64,000 bases of DNA from Anaeramoeba flamelloides (lineage: Eukaryota > Metamonada > Anaeramoebidae): NCBI GenBank assembly GCA_027625915.1, contig JANTQA010000023.1, positions 12,586,001 to 12,650,000 of the forward strand, written 5' to 3'. Positions 1 through 10,522 of the stretch are shown here, in pieces (positions within the stretch are counted from its first letter, which is position 1; each line of letters opens with the position of its first letter). Position numbers and translations under genes: made by a program. The notes below the pieces were generated by a model, which made no database searches, was not told where the DNA came from, and worked only from the letters and a program-made list of their open reading frames with translations.

Positions 1-973
1 TGGAAGACCTTACGTTTTATAAAAGACATTGGATTAATCTCATTAAAAAAATATATTCTTTTCCTTATTTTTTCAGTTACAAAATATCAAATCTAGAGTG
101 AATTTTATGATCAAACTAATAATCATCCATTTCAGCAATACACTTAAATATAAAATATGTAAGTTTTTTTTTTTTTGAAATGGGTTATTACCTATACATA
201 AGTTAAATAACCAAATATAAGAATAAACAATTATTTTCTTTCTTATTGGTGATTGATCAAACAAAAGCCTCTAAGCTCTAGTTGAGTTTTTTGTCCAATA
301 CAAAGATACTCAAAGAAGAAGAAGAAGAAGAATTATTCAAACAATCTGAATAATTGATAATAATGTGACTGAGTTGTTTAGAATGCTTTTGAACAGTTAT
401 CCAACCCTTTTCAGCTTTCATAGAATATTTAAAATGTTTTCACCAATGATTACATTCTTTACAGAAAACTTGAAGTGTAAGTTGTTATCGAAGGTCTTTT
501 ATTCAAAGTAATTTATATCACCACAATTGACTGAGTTATTATTTATTTACCTCTTTATTTATAACGTATTTTGATTCAAAGGAAAGATAGATCTGTTTGT
601 CAACCAAATCAAAATTAAAAAAATACTAGAAAACTCTTTGATCTTGTCTTTGATTGAATCTAGAATCTTTTTTGTTATTTTTTTAAATGAATAATTTTTT
701 TTTCCAAGAATCTATTTTTTCATCCAAAAAAATTTTTCTTTTTTTTAATCTTTTTGAATTACCTTAAAATCATCAACTATTATATCAAGCTTTAATTTAT
801 ATCACAATATTTTGAAATTTATTACAATTTTTTAGAGAATCTCACGATTTATCATATTATAGCGATAATTTTATACAATATCATGATTTGATAAAAATAT
901 CACGATTTGATAAAAATGAATGCAATTTTTGAATTTTTATCATAACTTAACTAAGATATCTTCAAATCCTCTA
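1..973 (+). mobile_element. Large TIR element, family I, copy 1 (left end outside window)
   Basis: The segment matches, in the same orientation and order, the copy at 45687-46882. Shared landmarks are a tract near 70-140, a GAA-rich block near 312-330, a block near 360-480 and an AT-rich tail. It ends at 973 with a degraded form of the inverted terminal repeat whose intact form begins TAGAGGTTTTGATGAT. The left terminus lies before the window. I see no transposase frame in any copy, so this is a non-autonomous DNA transposon. The opening ORF near 73-264 lies inside the element and has no coding character. Confidence 0.7.
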
Positions 974-1359
974 ATAAATAACAAATCACAATTAAATAAT
1001 ACTAAATTCAATCATAAAAAAAAAATGTGCAATAATTTTGAAAATTAAAATCGAAAATAATTAGAGATTTTGATCTTGTAATCATCTTTTATTACAATTT
1101 ATAAAAAATTTTTATTGTGGAATTTATATTTTAAAAATAAATATTTTTAAATTAAGGAATCTAAATATAAAAGAGAATAATATATAGATTGATAAATAGA
1201 TAAAAAAAAATATAAATTGAAATCTAAAAAATAAAAAAGGAGGTAGTTATCAATATCATTATTAATAAAAGATATGTTGATATATCTATCTATCTATCTA
1301 TCTATCTGTCTATATATATATATATATATTAAAATATAAGTATAAATAATAAAAAAAAC
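974..1359. other. Intergenic AT-rich spacer
   Basis: Non-coding spacer between the transposon end and the 3' end of IWS1. It holds a TATC/TA microsatellite at 1281-1330 and otherwise only A/T-rich sequence; no gene seen. Confidence 0.6.
1281..1330. repeat. (TATC)n/(TA)n microsatellite
   Basis: About seven TATC units run into about eight TA units, roughly 30 bp past the stop codon of the IWS1 gene, so they may lie in its 3' UTR. Confidence 0.85.
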
Positions 1360-2996
1360 TTATTTTCTTTTTATTGTGTTTTGATTTGATCTTCTTCTAT
1401 TAAATAATCTGACTTGCTTTTTATGATATCTTCTTCTTCTTTCTTGCTCTTCTTCTGTGGGAAGAATGCCAACCTTTGGACATTTGGTAAAATTGTATCG
1501 AGCTCTTTGAGGCATTTTTGGATGATTTATTCCATGATCTAAATTTCTTTCTGTAATTCTTCTTTTTTTTTTTTGATTTCGCTCTTGAACTGCCTTTTCA
1601 ATTCCACCAGAAAAGTTCAGAGTATTATTTGGAATTATTTCATCATCGATTTCTCCTCTTTTATTTTGTAACTGCTTTGATGATGAAGTTTTTTTTTCAT
1701 TTAATGATTCTGGGTTGGTGGGTTGGAAATCGCGATAGTTTGAACTGAGCGCCAAAATTTGTCTAAACCATGTATTTACGAGGCGTGAAGCGATTGTTTT
1801 GATCTGTTGTGTCTCTCTTTTGCTATGTGACAATTTCCGAACAACTTTACCAATACCACTTTTCACCAAATCGTAATCTCCGATTTCCAATTGCTCAACA
1901 ATTTCGAGGCATCGTAGCTTTAAGGAATTGTTTGGCCGGGCACCGTTAGGCAGCGGCTCGAGCCACCGTTTCAGTTCGCCAATGATCCCTTGATCAAGAA
2001 AAGATTCCTGCAGGTGGATCATTTTAATTGCGTCGAAAAGCCTTGGAAGCAATTGAAGCCTTGCAATGGCCGGTTGGTTGTCATGGGAAAACTGAACATC
2101 TTGTCTATAGGCATCGTCCATCAAAAACAAAATTTCTCGGACGTGTCCTTCGATTTGATCTTCTGGGATGCTTAGCTGAGATCCTCTTCCTCGGCCTCTT
2201 CCTTTTTCTGGCAAGTTGTCTCCTCGAACAGACAGATTTCCTTTCTTCTTCTGTTTTTTGTTTTTCTTTTTTTTTTTCTTTTTTTTCTTTTTCTTTTTCT
2301 TTTTCTTTTTTTTTTTTTTTTTTTTTTATAATCTTCGTCGTTAGTCGATCCGGAAGAAGACTCATCACTGTCTTCGATCTTAGGTACACTTAACGACTTA
2401 ATATCAGAACTACTGCCTGATTCACTCTCCGAGTTCGTTTTTTTGAGTTTTTTCTTGTCATTTTTTGTTGTGCTCAATGGCTTGTCAATAACGGTTCCTG
2501 CCTCTTCTTCGGCAGTAATCATCATAGATAGATCAAGCTCATCTTCATCGTCGTCTTTTTCTTTTTCTTTCTCTTTCTCTTTCTCTTTCTCTTGATTGTT
2601 CTCTTTTTCTGTTACTTTTTCATCTTCCTTTCCTTCTTCTTCTTTTTTTTCTTTTTCTTTTTCATTTTCTTTTTCGTTTTCTTTTTCACTATTACTTTCT
2701 TTTTTATTTTCGATTGTTTTTGTTTCTTCAGAATTAGAAGACGATTCAGAACCTGAAGAATCAGATTGAATTAATTTCTCGGCCACTATTGGTATTATTA
2801 AAATAGAATTTTTGAGTTTTAATAGACAAGGTAAATTGAGATTTATTAAAAGCAATTATAAAAAAAAAATTTACTTTTTGGGTAGTAAAAAAACAAAAAA
2901 TGATGAATTTTGGTTTATATTTATGATTTGTAAAGTTCTTGAGAGGTTTTGATTTTCTTAGTTCTTTGTGTAAAATTATAATTCACTCAAAACCAT
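1360..2996 (-). CDS. IWS1: IWS1/SPN1 transcription elongation factor (frame shift in a poly-A tract)
   Basis: IWS1 (yeast Spn1) travels with RNA polymerase II and Spt6 in the nucleus. The 3' part (about 1360-2240) encodes the conserved core: a TFIIS N-terminal (LW) fold with the family signature SGIGKVVRKLSHSKRET, then QILALSSNY and the basic RARYNF...RRRRYHKKQ tail. The 5' part (about 2230-2785) encodes the Ser/Asp/Glu/Lys-rich disordered N-terminus usual for IWS1. The two parts lie in different frames, and the switch falls in a Lys-coding poly-A stretch (about 2240-2328). It needs one added base, or two removed. No ATG opens the N-terminal frame. A plausible splice joins ATG at 2996-2994 (donor GTGAAT at 2986) to an acceptor before 2785, giving MVLMAEKLIQSD; this first exon is inference. 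Stop is TAA. Identity is solid; the 5' end is not. Confidence 0.85.
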
Positions 2997-3439
2997 TCAG
3001 TTTTTTTTGATTTAACAAAACTAATATATTTGGAATTATTTAATAAAATTGCTACCTTATTTATTTATATAAAAGTTGAGAACTTTTCTTTCTTAAACTT
3101 TCCTTTCAAAGAAATTTGCAAAGATCAACTCTTTTGACAAAATTAATGAACATTTATTATTTCAACATTCTGTATTCAGATGAGAGTTATAATAAAAAAA
3201 AAAGGTCATAAATTCACAAAACCATTTCATTTTTTGAAAATGGAGATACTTTATCATAGTCTTTCAATTTTTATTTGTGTTTTTTGAAAAAAAAATTTGT
3301 CAAAATTTTCAAGAATGATTTTTTCAGGTAAGAGTAGTTTTATTTTTTTGGTTTGTTAATGAAAAAATTAATATTTTATTTTTTTGAGGTAATATAACCT
3401 AAAAAACATAGAGGGGCATTTAAAGTCCACAAAATTCAT

Positions 3440-3690
3440 TTTTTATACTAAAACGAACACCTTTATCCCCGAACCTTAACAGATCCCATCCCCTAACCAA
3501 AAATAAAAACATTCAAAACAAAATACATAATTCCAAATACAAATCAAAAACTAATCAAGATTCCTACCCAAATCAAACCAACATGATCTAAAAACAGAAT
3601 CCGAAACATACACCAAATACAAACATACTGATAAAAAAAACCAAAAGGTATCACAAACACAGACCAAACACCAAAAGATACTTTTAAAAA
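3440..3690 (+). other. A+C-biased, G/T-poor tract
   Basis: About 250 bases in which the + strand is almost all A and C, unlike the flanking sequence where A and T balance. No open frame of note on either strand. Confidence 0.5.
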
Positions 3691-4071
3691 ATTAAAAAAA
3701 TATCAACAACAAATTGAAAAAATATAAAAAAAATTAAAGATCAGGATTTATTAGAGTCGGTTTGGAAAAAAGAATTCCATTGAAAGGAAGAATTAAATTA
3801 AAGAAAAAATAAATTTGAAACCCTCAGCACTACTACTTTACAAATGGAAACGTGATACCTTTCCTAAAGAGTTTTTTTGGAAAAAATTTTTCTGGAGATG
3901 TTCTTATCTATACTTGTGATCTTTTTAATGAAAATTTGCTTGGGAAAAATGAACCCTTACAAAAAGACGGCTCATCTCTCTAAAGTTGACAAAGGAACTT
4001 TGTTTATTATTGGTGTTTAATTGAATCTTTGTGGATCTATGTACTTTATTACCTATGGGAAAAAAAAAAAA

Positions 4072-4241
4072 TATTTGTATTTGAATTATGAACAGGAATA
4101 AATTGTTCCTTCAATTTCATCTCCCTTTTTGAAATTGAGTTTTTTAGATTACAATCTACTCCATCGAAAAGTTCTATTTCTAAAAAAAAATCTAGAAAAA
4201 AAAGTTAAAATTTATTCCCATTTATAATTCAAATACCAGTA
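4072..4241. mobile_element. Short TIR element (MITE), family B, copy 1
   Basis: A 170-bp imperfect palindrome. The right arm reads, in reverse complement, TACTGGTATTTGAATT; the left arm is a diverged match. It is a sibling of the copies at 14947-15114 and 20042-20212. Terminal TA bases fit a Tc1/mariner-like insertion site. No coding capacity. Confidence 0.7.
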
Positions 4242-4605
4242 AGATTTTCTAGTCACTTACAAATTTGGTTACGAACTTTATTAGATGAATTAGTCTGTGT
4301 TCTATAAAGTACACACGATATAAATTCAAATCACAAATCACTATCTCAGTTTTGAAATTTTTTAGCAAAAATAAGATTTGGAAAAGGAATAGGATAATAA
4401 AGTGAAGATTTTGATACATTCCCTAATCCCTTACCGAAAGTACTTTTACTGAAAATCAAATAGTTATCGTCCCTTAAAACCATGTAGCAGAAACTGAAAG
4501 ATTTCTCAATATGAAAACCTAAAAAGAGACACTAATATTTGAGAAAGTTAAAACATTTTTTCATTTTTTCATTTTTTCCCAAAAAGGAAATCAATTGGTG
4601 GGCTT

Positions 4606-5394
4606 ATGGAGAAACAAAATTTAGTACTTTCATTTTATTTTGGTAAATTACTTTTTGGGTGTTTTGAAAAAGAGATGGAGGATTGTAAGATCAGTGTAAT
4701 TTTAGGGTTATCAGAAACAAGAACACCATTTTTCACAATCAATTCAGCAATAGTCGATATTAATGAAAGCCTAACTTTAATTTGCGAGTTTCCTTTCAAT
4801 TTTACAAACAAGACAATTATCCAAACACTCAGCTCGCTAGCATTGTATATTGAAATCCTTGATTCAAGCCAAAACATATTTTGTCAATGGTCGAATAATA
4901 ATTTGTATGAATTGCTTTTCCAAGAAAGGGGATTGGTCTTTTTAGAAACACAAAGTTGTGAATTGGAAATTGACTTTGTGAAGAGTGTTAATTATTCTTC
5001 CTCGAATCAAAAAAAGAACAGAGAATTTCAAAAAAAAAAAAAAAAAATCAAAAAAACAAAAGAAGGGTTTATTAAAAAACAAAATCAGAAAAAATTGGAG
5101 CCTTTTTTGACTCTAGAAACAAAGGTTCAGTACCTAATTTACAAAATCGACCAATTAGAAAAACAAAGAATCCAAAAACTTAATTCAAATTCTCACGCTG
5201 TGTTATTATTTGAAAGATCAAATAATGTGGAATTAGGATCATTATCAGAGGAGGCTGATCATCAAAAATTTGCCAGTTCTTCGTCGTTTCTTTATTCCAT
5301 GTCTGAAAATTATAATTTTAATGAACTTTTCGATTTGGTTAACCAAATTGAAAAGAAAACAGACCACCTAATAAATAGATTAGAGAAATTTTAA
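4606..5394 (+). CDS. Hypothetical protein with C-terminal coiled coil
   Basis: A single uninterrupted frame of 262 residues from an ATG to TAA. I do not recognise the family. The first ~130 residues (ISVILGLSETRTPFF, then LTLICEFPF and LALYIEILDS) alternate hydrophobic residues as in a beta-sandwich, possibly C2-like, but without a diagnostic motif. Residues ~135-165 are a Lys-rich linker coded by an A-rich stretch. Residues ~170-190 (KVQYLIYKIDQLEKQ) and ~240-262 (LVNQIEKKTDHLINRLEKF) have heptad spacing typical of coiled coils. A second ATG at 4675 (MEDCKISV) could be the true start. Richer codon use than its flanks supports a real gene. A centrosomal or structural role would be a guess. 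Confidence 0.6.
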   Translation: MEKQNLVLSFYFGKLLFGCFEKEMEDCKISVILGLSETRTPFFTINSAIVDINESLTLICEFPFNFTNKTIIQTLSSLALYIEILDSSQNIFCQWSNNNLYELLFQERGLVFLETQSCELEIDFVKSVNYSSSNQKKNREFQKKKKKIKKTKEGFIKKQNQKKLEPFLTLETKVQYLIYKIDQLEKQRIQKLNSNSHAVLLFERSNNVELGSLSEEADHQKFASSSSFLYSMSENYNFNELFDLVNQIEKKTDHLINRLEKF

Positions 5395-6329
5395 AAAAGT
5401 CCATTTTTTTTGTTCTTTTAAAATCTTTTTTGGTTTTTTTTTTTTCTTTTTGGTTGAATATATATTTTGAGATTTAAACCTATTGCAACAAGAACAATCC
5501 TCTCTCGATCAATCATTCCAACCTTTAACAAAAGCTTGAAATTATATTATGCTTGGATACCTTGATCCTGAAAGAAAACAATAAAAGACTGAAAGTTGAA
5601 ATTTAACGGAGATAAAATTTCAGTTGATTATCTTGATTCATAATAATCCTGAAAATTTTCTTTCGTTTAGGATTCTGAGTTCACCCAATATCCCAATGTA
5701 TTTGGTCAATATATACTTGAATAAAAAATGAACGAAAAAAAATAAATAAAGATTAAAAATTTGATTCTTATTTCTTAAAAATATCTTGTTTTTTTGAAAT
5801 ATCTTATTTCTTTGAACTATCTTATTCTTTAAAAACAACAAAAGGAAAATGAAAATGAAGTGATAATTATTTCCCTTTATTATTACAATACCATTATTTC
5901 AAATTTATGGGATGAGGATCTTCGATGAAAAAGTTTAAAAGCAAAGTATATTAATATTGAAGGTAATTCATATTAGTGCCCCATCGTTCATATCCCATTA
6001 CAGATTTGATTAGTAAAATAAACCATCTTTTTCAAAAGTATTTACAAACTTTATATATTAACGAATTTGACTTTTTCCCATATTCTTATATAAAAATTTT
6101 TCAAATTTTTGGATAAAATCATTTTTTCTAATCCACTCAAAGTTCTGTTTTTCTTTTCTTTTTTTTTTTATATTTTTTTTCTTTTTCTTTTACTCTTTAT
6201 CTTTTTTTTGTACTTTTTTTTTTTTGATATTTTTGATCCTTTTTTTTTAAAGAAGTGGGGCGAAACAGAACGGAAGAAAATACAAAGGAAAATTAAAAAA
6301 ATTGATACAATTAAATGATTTTTAATTTT
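5395..6329. other. Intergenic AT-rich spacer
   Basis: Downstream flank of the 4606 gene. Only A/T-rich and T-rich simple sequence; the Phe-rich ORF near 6109-6318 is a product of poly-T. Confidence 0.5.
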
Positions 6330-6541
6330 CAGATAATTAGAAGCAAAAAATATTCTTTTAAACTTTTTTTAAGTGGAATTTGATAATAAAAAATCTGTAA
6401 TGCTCATTTCAAAAATTATGATTCACTTGTTTTTTTTTTTTTTTGGTTTTATTTTTATAATTTTTAAAATAACAGTTTTTTTATTATGATATTCCACTCA
6501 AAAAAGGTTAAAAAGAATATTTTTTGCTTCTAATTATCTGG
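6330..6541. mobile_element. Short inverted-repeat element, family K
   Basis: Two near-identical arms of about 70 bp in opposite orientation, beginning AGATAATTAGAAGCAAAAAA on the left and ending with its complement on the right, around an A/T-rich centre. Only copy seen here. Non-coding MITE-like palindrome. Confidence 0.7.
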
Positions 6542-7009
6542 ATTTTGTAAGAAATAACATTTCCTCAGATTTCTTAATGCTTGTTTGTATTTGCGAAGAT
6601 CTATTAATTAACAACTTTCTTAAATAGAATAAACAAAAGAAAAACCATTAAAAAGAAAAAAATTGCAAAAAAAAATCAAAAAAAGAAAAAAAAAAAAAAG
6701 AAAATTTACAAAAAATTAGAATTTACAATATTTGAAAAAATGATTCTGATCTAAATTTTTGAAAAATTTTTTTATTAAGAATACATGAAAAAAACACAAA
6801 ATAAACTTCCAATAACATTATAAAGTGGGCTAACATTTTGAGAATGTAGTTTTGTTCCAAAAAAATAAAACCAATGTTAAATATCTTTGATTTTTTATTT
6901 ATTTTTAATGATAGAAAGGAGTTATTTTTGAAAAAACTCAAATATTGATTAAGAATTGAAATAATTTTACAAAAATAGATCTTGAACAAACTAATATTTC
7001 CTGATCAGA
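6542..7009. other. Intergenic AT-rich spacer
   Basis: A/T-rich sequence with a poly-A block at about 6660-6705; no supported gene. Confidence 0.5.
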
Positions 7010-7251
7010 TGGAAAACAAATTGAATGGGACTGAAGAGAAGTAAAAACAACTAAAGTGGAACCAACAAAGTGAACTGAATTGATTTTTTCCTACAATCTG
7101 TCGGGTTGTTACTTGAGCTGTTTTTTTTGTCAGTTTCGTATATTGGACTGGGATTATTACCAAAAAAGATTTGCAAAACTTTGAAAAAATAAAATAAAAA
7201 AAAAAGAAAAATTCAAACATTTCCAAAAATAATGAACAATAAAAAAACCAA

Positions 7252-7450
7252 TATAGTCAGTTCCACTTTTAAGGCACAAACTTTCAAGGAAATTTAAGGC
7301 ACAAAAAAATCTCAAATTAAGGCACAAAATTTGGAATTGTTTTTTTGACAATCCATTTTACGAGAATCTGAATTTTGTGCCTTAATTTGAGTTTTTTTTG
7401 TGCCTTAAATTTCGTTGAAAGTTTGTGCCTTAAAAGTGGAACTGACTGTA
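7252..7450. mobile_element. MITE family A, copy 1
   Basis: 199-bp near-perfect palindrome. The right end reads, in reverse complement, TACAGTCAGTTCCACTTTTA; the left end has one change (TATAGTC). Each arm carries three AAGGCACAAA iterons about 20 bp apart. TA at both ends fits a Tc1/mariner target site. Confidence 0.9.
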
Positions 7451-7626
7451 AAAGAAAATTTTGTAAACCAATTTTTATCTATAAAAACCAAAATTTCAAA
7501 GATAAAGCATATTGATAAAGTTTTAAATTAAAACTCAATAAAGTAACATATTCGATTTCATCTATTTTGTCAAATAATTAAAAAAAATACTTGTTGGTTC
7601 CTAGATATTTTTTAAATAAAAGGAAA

Positions 7627-7935
7627 TACAGTCCTGTGTCATTTTAAGGTACAGGAAAAATCAACATATAAGGCACAAAATTTTGTTCACTTTAAGGCAC
7701 AAATTTTTGATTTGAGGCACTTTCCCAATTTCAAGATATAATTTCATTGAATAATTACAGATTTATTTTGAGTGTTTTCTTCAATATATATATAGAATAT
7801 TACATTATGAGTAATCTTGGAAATTTAAACACAAAAATTGTGCCTTATTTTGACCACTTTGATTTTGTGCCTTAATGGGATTTTTGTGCCTTATTTCTTG
7901 ATTTTTCCTGTACCTTAAAATGACATAGGACTGTA
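7627..7935. mobile_element. MITE family C, sharing iterons with family A
   Basis: 309-bp element with TIRs TACAGTCCTGTGTCATTTTA. It differs from family A over the rest of the TIR but has the same TACAGTC start and the same AAGGCACAAA-type iterons inside each arm. The centre is unrelated A/T-rich DNA. TA at both ends. Only copy seen. Confidence 0.85.
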
Positions 7936-8342
7936 ATCCATAATCCACTCAATACACTTGATACAAAAAAAATTGAAATTTTTACTATTTTATTATTATT
8001 ATTTTTCTTTTGCTTATCTTTCTCTTTTTCTTCTTTTTGTTGACAAATGATTTTATATTTTATTTTTTTTTTAAAAGAAAAGATTTCTGAAAAGTTATAA
8101 CATTCCCAATTATAGTTAGGATAAAAAACTATAAAAACAAGACTAGAGTTTCGGGTTAAGTCGTAGAGTGTATTAAAATGCCTTGTTTTTCTTGAGGTTT
8201 TCTATTTATTGGTAAAATACATTGATTTTCATTAGGTTTTTTTGAGTTTTCTATTTATTTGGAAAATCAAAAGATTTTCGTTAGTTTTTTTTTACTTTTT
8301 GAAAAAAACAGAAAATTTTAATTAATTTTCGGTTTATTTCAA

Positions 8343-8543
8343 TACAGTCAGTTTCACTTTTAAGGCACAAACTTTCAACGAAATTTAAGGTACAAAAAAA
8401 TCTCAAATTAAGGCTCAAAATTTGGAATTTAAATTTTTACAATTTATTTTTACTAGAATCTGAATATTGTGCTTTAATTTGAGATTTTTTTTGTACCTTA
8501 AATTTCATTGAAAGTTTGTGCCTTAAAAGTGAAACTGACTGTA
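8343..8543. mobile_element. MITE family A, copy 2
   Basis: 201-bp palindrome with both ends intact (TACAGTCAGTTTCACTTTTA) and the AAGGCACAAA iterons; the closest repeat units show a few substitutions. Confidence 0.9.
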
Positions 8544-8837
8544 AGTAAAAAAAAAAAAAAAAAACAGAACACTTCACAAATATTAGAAAACCTCAAAAAA
8601 AACCTCGAACACTTCACAAATAAAACAGAAAACTCAAGAAAAGCTAACTTTATTTTTCCAGAATTCCAAAATATTGAATAAAATCCATTATTTTACTGTA
8701 TTCCTAAGAAATCTGGAAAATCTAACGGTTGTCAAAGAAAAATAATTTTCATCCAACAAAATAAAATAAAATAAAATAATAGTTTTTGTTTTTGTTATCA
8801 AATTACAATATTTAAACAAGAATTTTAATATAATAGG

Positions 8838-9035
8838 TACAGTAAGTTTCAAATTTATGACACAAACTTTCAAATAAATTTATAGGACACAAAAATCTTA
8901 AATTAAAAAAAAAAATTCAATTTTTTATTTCACAAATTATTATTTTGGAAACTGAATTTTGTAAGATAATTTAAGATTTTTATTGTGCCTTAAATTTCGT
9001 TCAAAGTTTGCGCCTTAAAAGTGGAACTGGCTGTC
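8838..9035. mobile_element. MITE family A, copy 3 (diverged)
   Basis: Left end TACAGTAAGTTTCAAA and right end ...AAGTGGAACTGGCTGTCA keep the family pattern. Many arm and iteron bases are changed, so this is an older copy. Confidence 0.75.
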
Positions 9036-9090
9036 AATAAATAAAAATATCCAAATGAATTTCCAAAAAAAAAAAAAAAAAAACTAACAA

Positions 9091-9339
9091 ATGGTTATTA
9101 AAAAAGGTAGAATTGATAGTTTATTTTGTACCGATATAAAACCAAAAACCCAACCAATTGGAAACGACGATGAAAAAATTTACATTCCGGCCTCCGGGAT
9201 AACTAACCTTCAAGCGAAAGAATTAATGATAAAAATTAACAACAAACACACTAAGTCCATATGTTTTATATTGTTAAAAAAACGAAAATCCCTGAGGCTT
9301 CAAGAATTATACTCAAATATAAAATTTTTAACAGACTAA
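9091..9339 (+). CDS. Small hypothetical ORF between two MITEs
   Basis: 82-residue ATG-to-TAA frame with noticeably higher G+C than its surroundings and mixed composition (IPASGITNLQAKELMIKINN, then SICFILLKKRKSLRLQEL). It is not a homopolymer artefact, but I recognise no domain. It sits alone between family A copies at 8838-9035 and 9461-9661. It could be a small gene, an exon of a larger one, or a remnant carried by an older element. Confidence 0.3.
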   Translation: MVIKKGRIDSLFCTDIKPKTQPIGNDDEKIYIPASGITNLQAKELMIKINNKHTKSICFILLKKRKSLRLQELYSNIKFLTD

Positions 9340-9460
9340 AATTCATTATTTTAAATAAAAAATCTTATTTAATCAATTCTCGAACAAATATCAAATAAAA
9401 CACATCAATTATGGTTGGTAGGCTAATAATTATTTTAAAATTACAATACTCACAAATAAA

Positions 9461-9661
9461 TACAGTCAGTTTCACTTTTAAGGCACAAACTAGCAACCAA
9501 ATTTAAGGCACAAAAAAATCTCAAAACAAGGCACAAAATTTGAAATATTTTTTTTTACAATTTGTTTTCCTAGAATTCCGAATTTTGTGCCTTAATTTGA
9601 GATTTTTATTATGCCTTAAATTTCGTTGAAAGTTTGTGCCTTAAAAGTGGAACTGACTGTA
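9461..9661. mobile_element. MITE family A, copy 4
   Basis: 201-bp palindrome, TIR TACAGTCAGTTTCACTTTTA on the left and its GTTCC variant on the right, three iterons per arm, TA at both ends. Confidence 0.9.
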
Positions 9662-10180
9662 AATAAATAATTATTAATACTAATAAATCGAGAGTATGAT
9701 CAAAAATTTAGAAATGAGCAAAATATTAAAATAAATATATTAATTTCTTGAAATTTATGTGGAATATTGATCTTTCAAATCATTAGATAATACGATCTAA
9801 TTTTATTGGGTTCATCTATTTTGAACACCCGGCTTTAATATAATACCAATCATTGTAAAAAAAATATTGATTGAACGAAACAAATCCACAAGAGTAAATA
9901 TAAAACTGGGATCAGAGTTTTTTTTATTGCTCAACAAATTCAAAATTTTCTAAAATTTCAATTTTTGGTGTTTAGAAGTCTCTAGGAGGTCTAGTTTTCT
10001 AGATATTGCCCAAAATCGATTTTTATATACAAATTTTTTAATAGTGATTTTTCACAACTATTTTGGGCAATAACTCGAAAAATATAAGAGCCCCAAAAAA
10101 ATGAAAAAATGAGATTGTTTTTATATTTTTTATATAGTGACCCCCATAGATTAAAATAAATTTTAAAGTTTTTTTTTTTT

Positions 10181-10219
10181 AAAACCTACAATTAAAATTT
10201 TTTTTTAATTGTAGGTTTT
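10181..10219. repeat. Short perfect hairpin
   Basis: Arms of 17 bases (AAAACCTACAATTAAAA and its complement) separated by a few T residues. Confidence 0.75.
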
Positions 10220-10395
10220 ACTATATATAAATAATTTAAAATCTTCTACTCCTCATACGGAAAAACTACTTAGTTACCAGCATTTATCCGAATTTTTGTA
10301 CCTTAAGAGGATTTGAATTTTTGAAAAAAAAAATTTTGAAAAGATTTAAAGGTAAATTCAGGTAGCAAACATGTATACTTTAAATGATAAAATTA

Positions 10396-10427
<32 letters not shown>

Positions 10428-10446
10428 AACTATTAATTTAATTGAT

Positions 10447-10522
10447 CTTATCAGGAATCGAACTCCGGCTACACACTTTTCAAATTTTGAGATCTCGGTT
10501 CTCTACCGCTGATTTAATGAGT
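10447..10522 (-). tRNA. Decayed tRNA-like sequence (pseudo-tRNA)
   Basis: The minus strand carries GCGGTAGAG, like a D-arm/A box, and 36 bases later AGTTCGATTCC, which fits the B box apart from the first base. The arms do not form a good cloverleaf: the T stem is mostly mismatched and no clear anticodon stem is found. The spacing is also too long for a standard tRNA. It is best read as a dead tRNA or a tRNA-derived sequence, not a working gene. Confidence 0.3.

Larger units (their letters stand above)
2997..4605. other. Intergenic region between divergent genes
   Basis: Holds the 5' flank of IWS1, an A+C-biased tract at about 3440-3690, a short inverted-repeat element at 4072-4241 and the promoter side of the 4606 gene. 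No further gene seen. Confidence 0.5.
7010..8165. repeat. Older dispersed repeat, copy 1, split by two younger elements
   Basis: Blocks here match 54610-55330 in the same order: one with GTGAACTGAATTGA and a TCGGGTTGTTAC-like stretch near 7060-7180, one near 7455-7560, a CT-rich block near 7990-8040, and a block near 8110-8160 with GTTAGGATAAAAAAC. The copy is interrupted by TIR elements at 7252-7450 and 7627-7935, so it predates them. Short ORFs shared by the two copies come from the repeat and are not evidence of a gene. Type of repeat unknown. Confidence 0.55.

Noticed and set aside
6109-6318. 69-residue Phe-rich ORF
   Set aside because: Made almost wholly of poly-T and TTC/TTT; no start context or mixed composition.
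7252-9661. CRISPR-like array of AAGGCACAAA repeats
   Set aside because: The repeats are iterons inside palindromic elements, inverted between arms, with no uniform spacers; the genome is eukaryotic.
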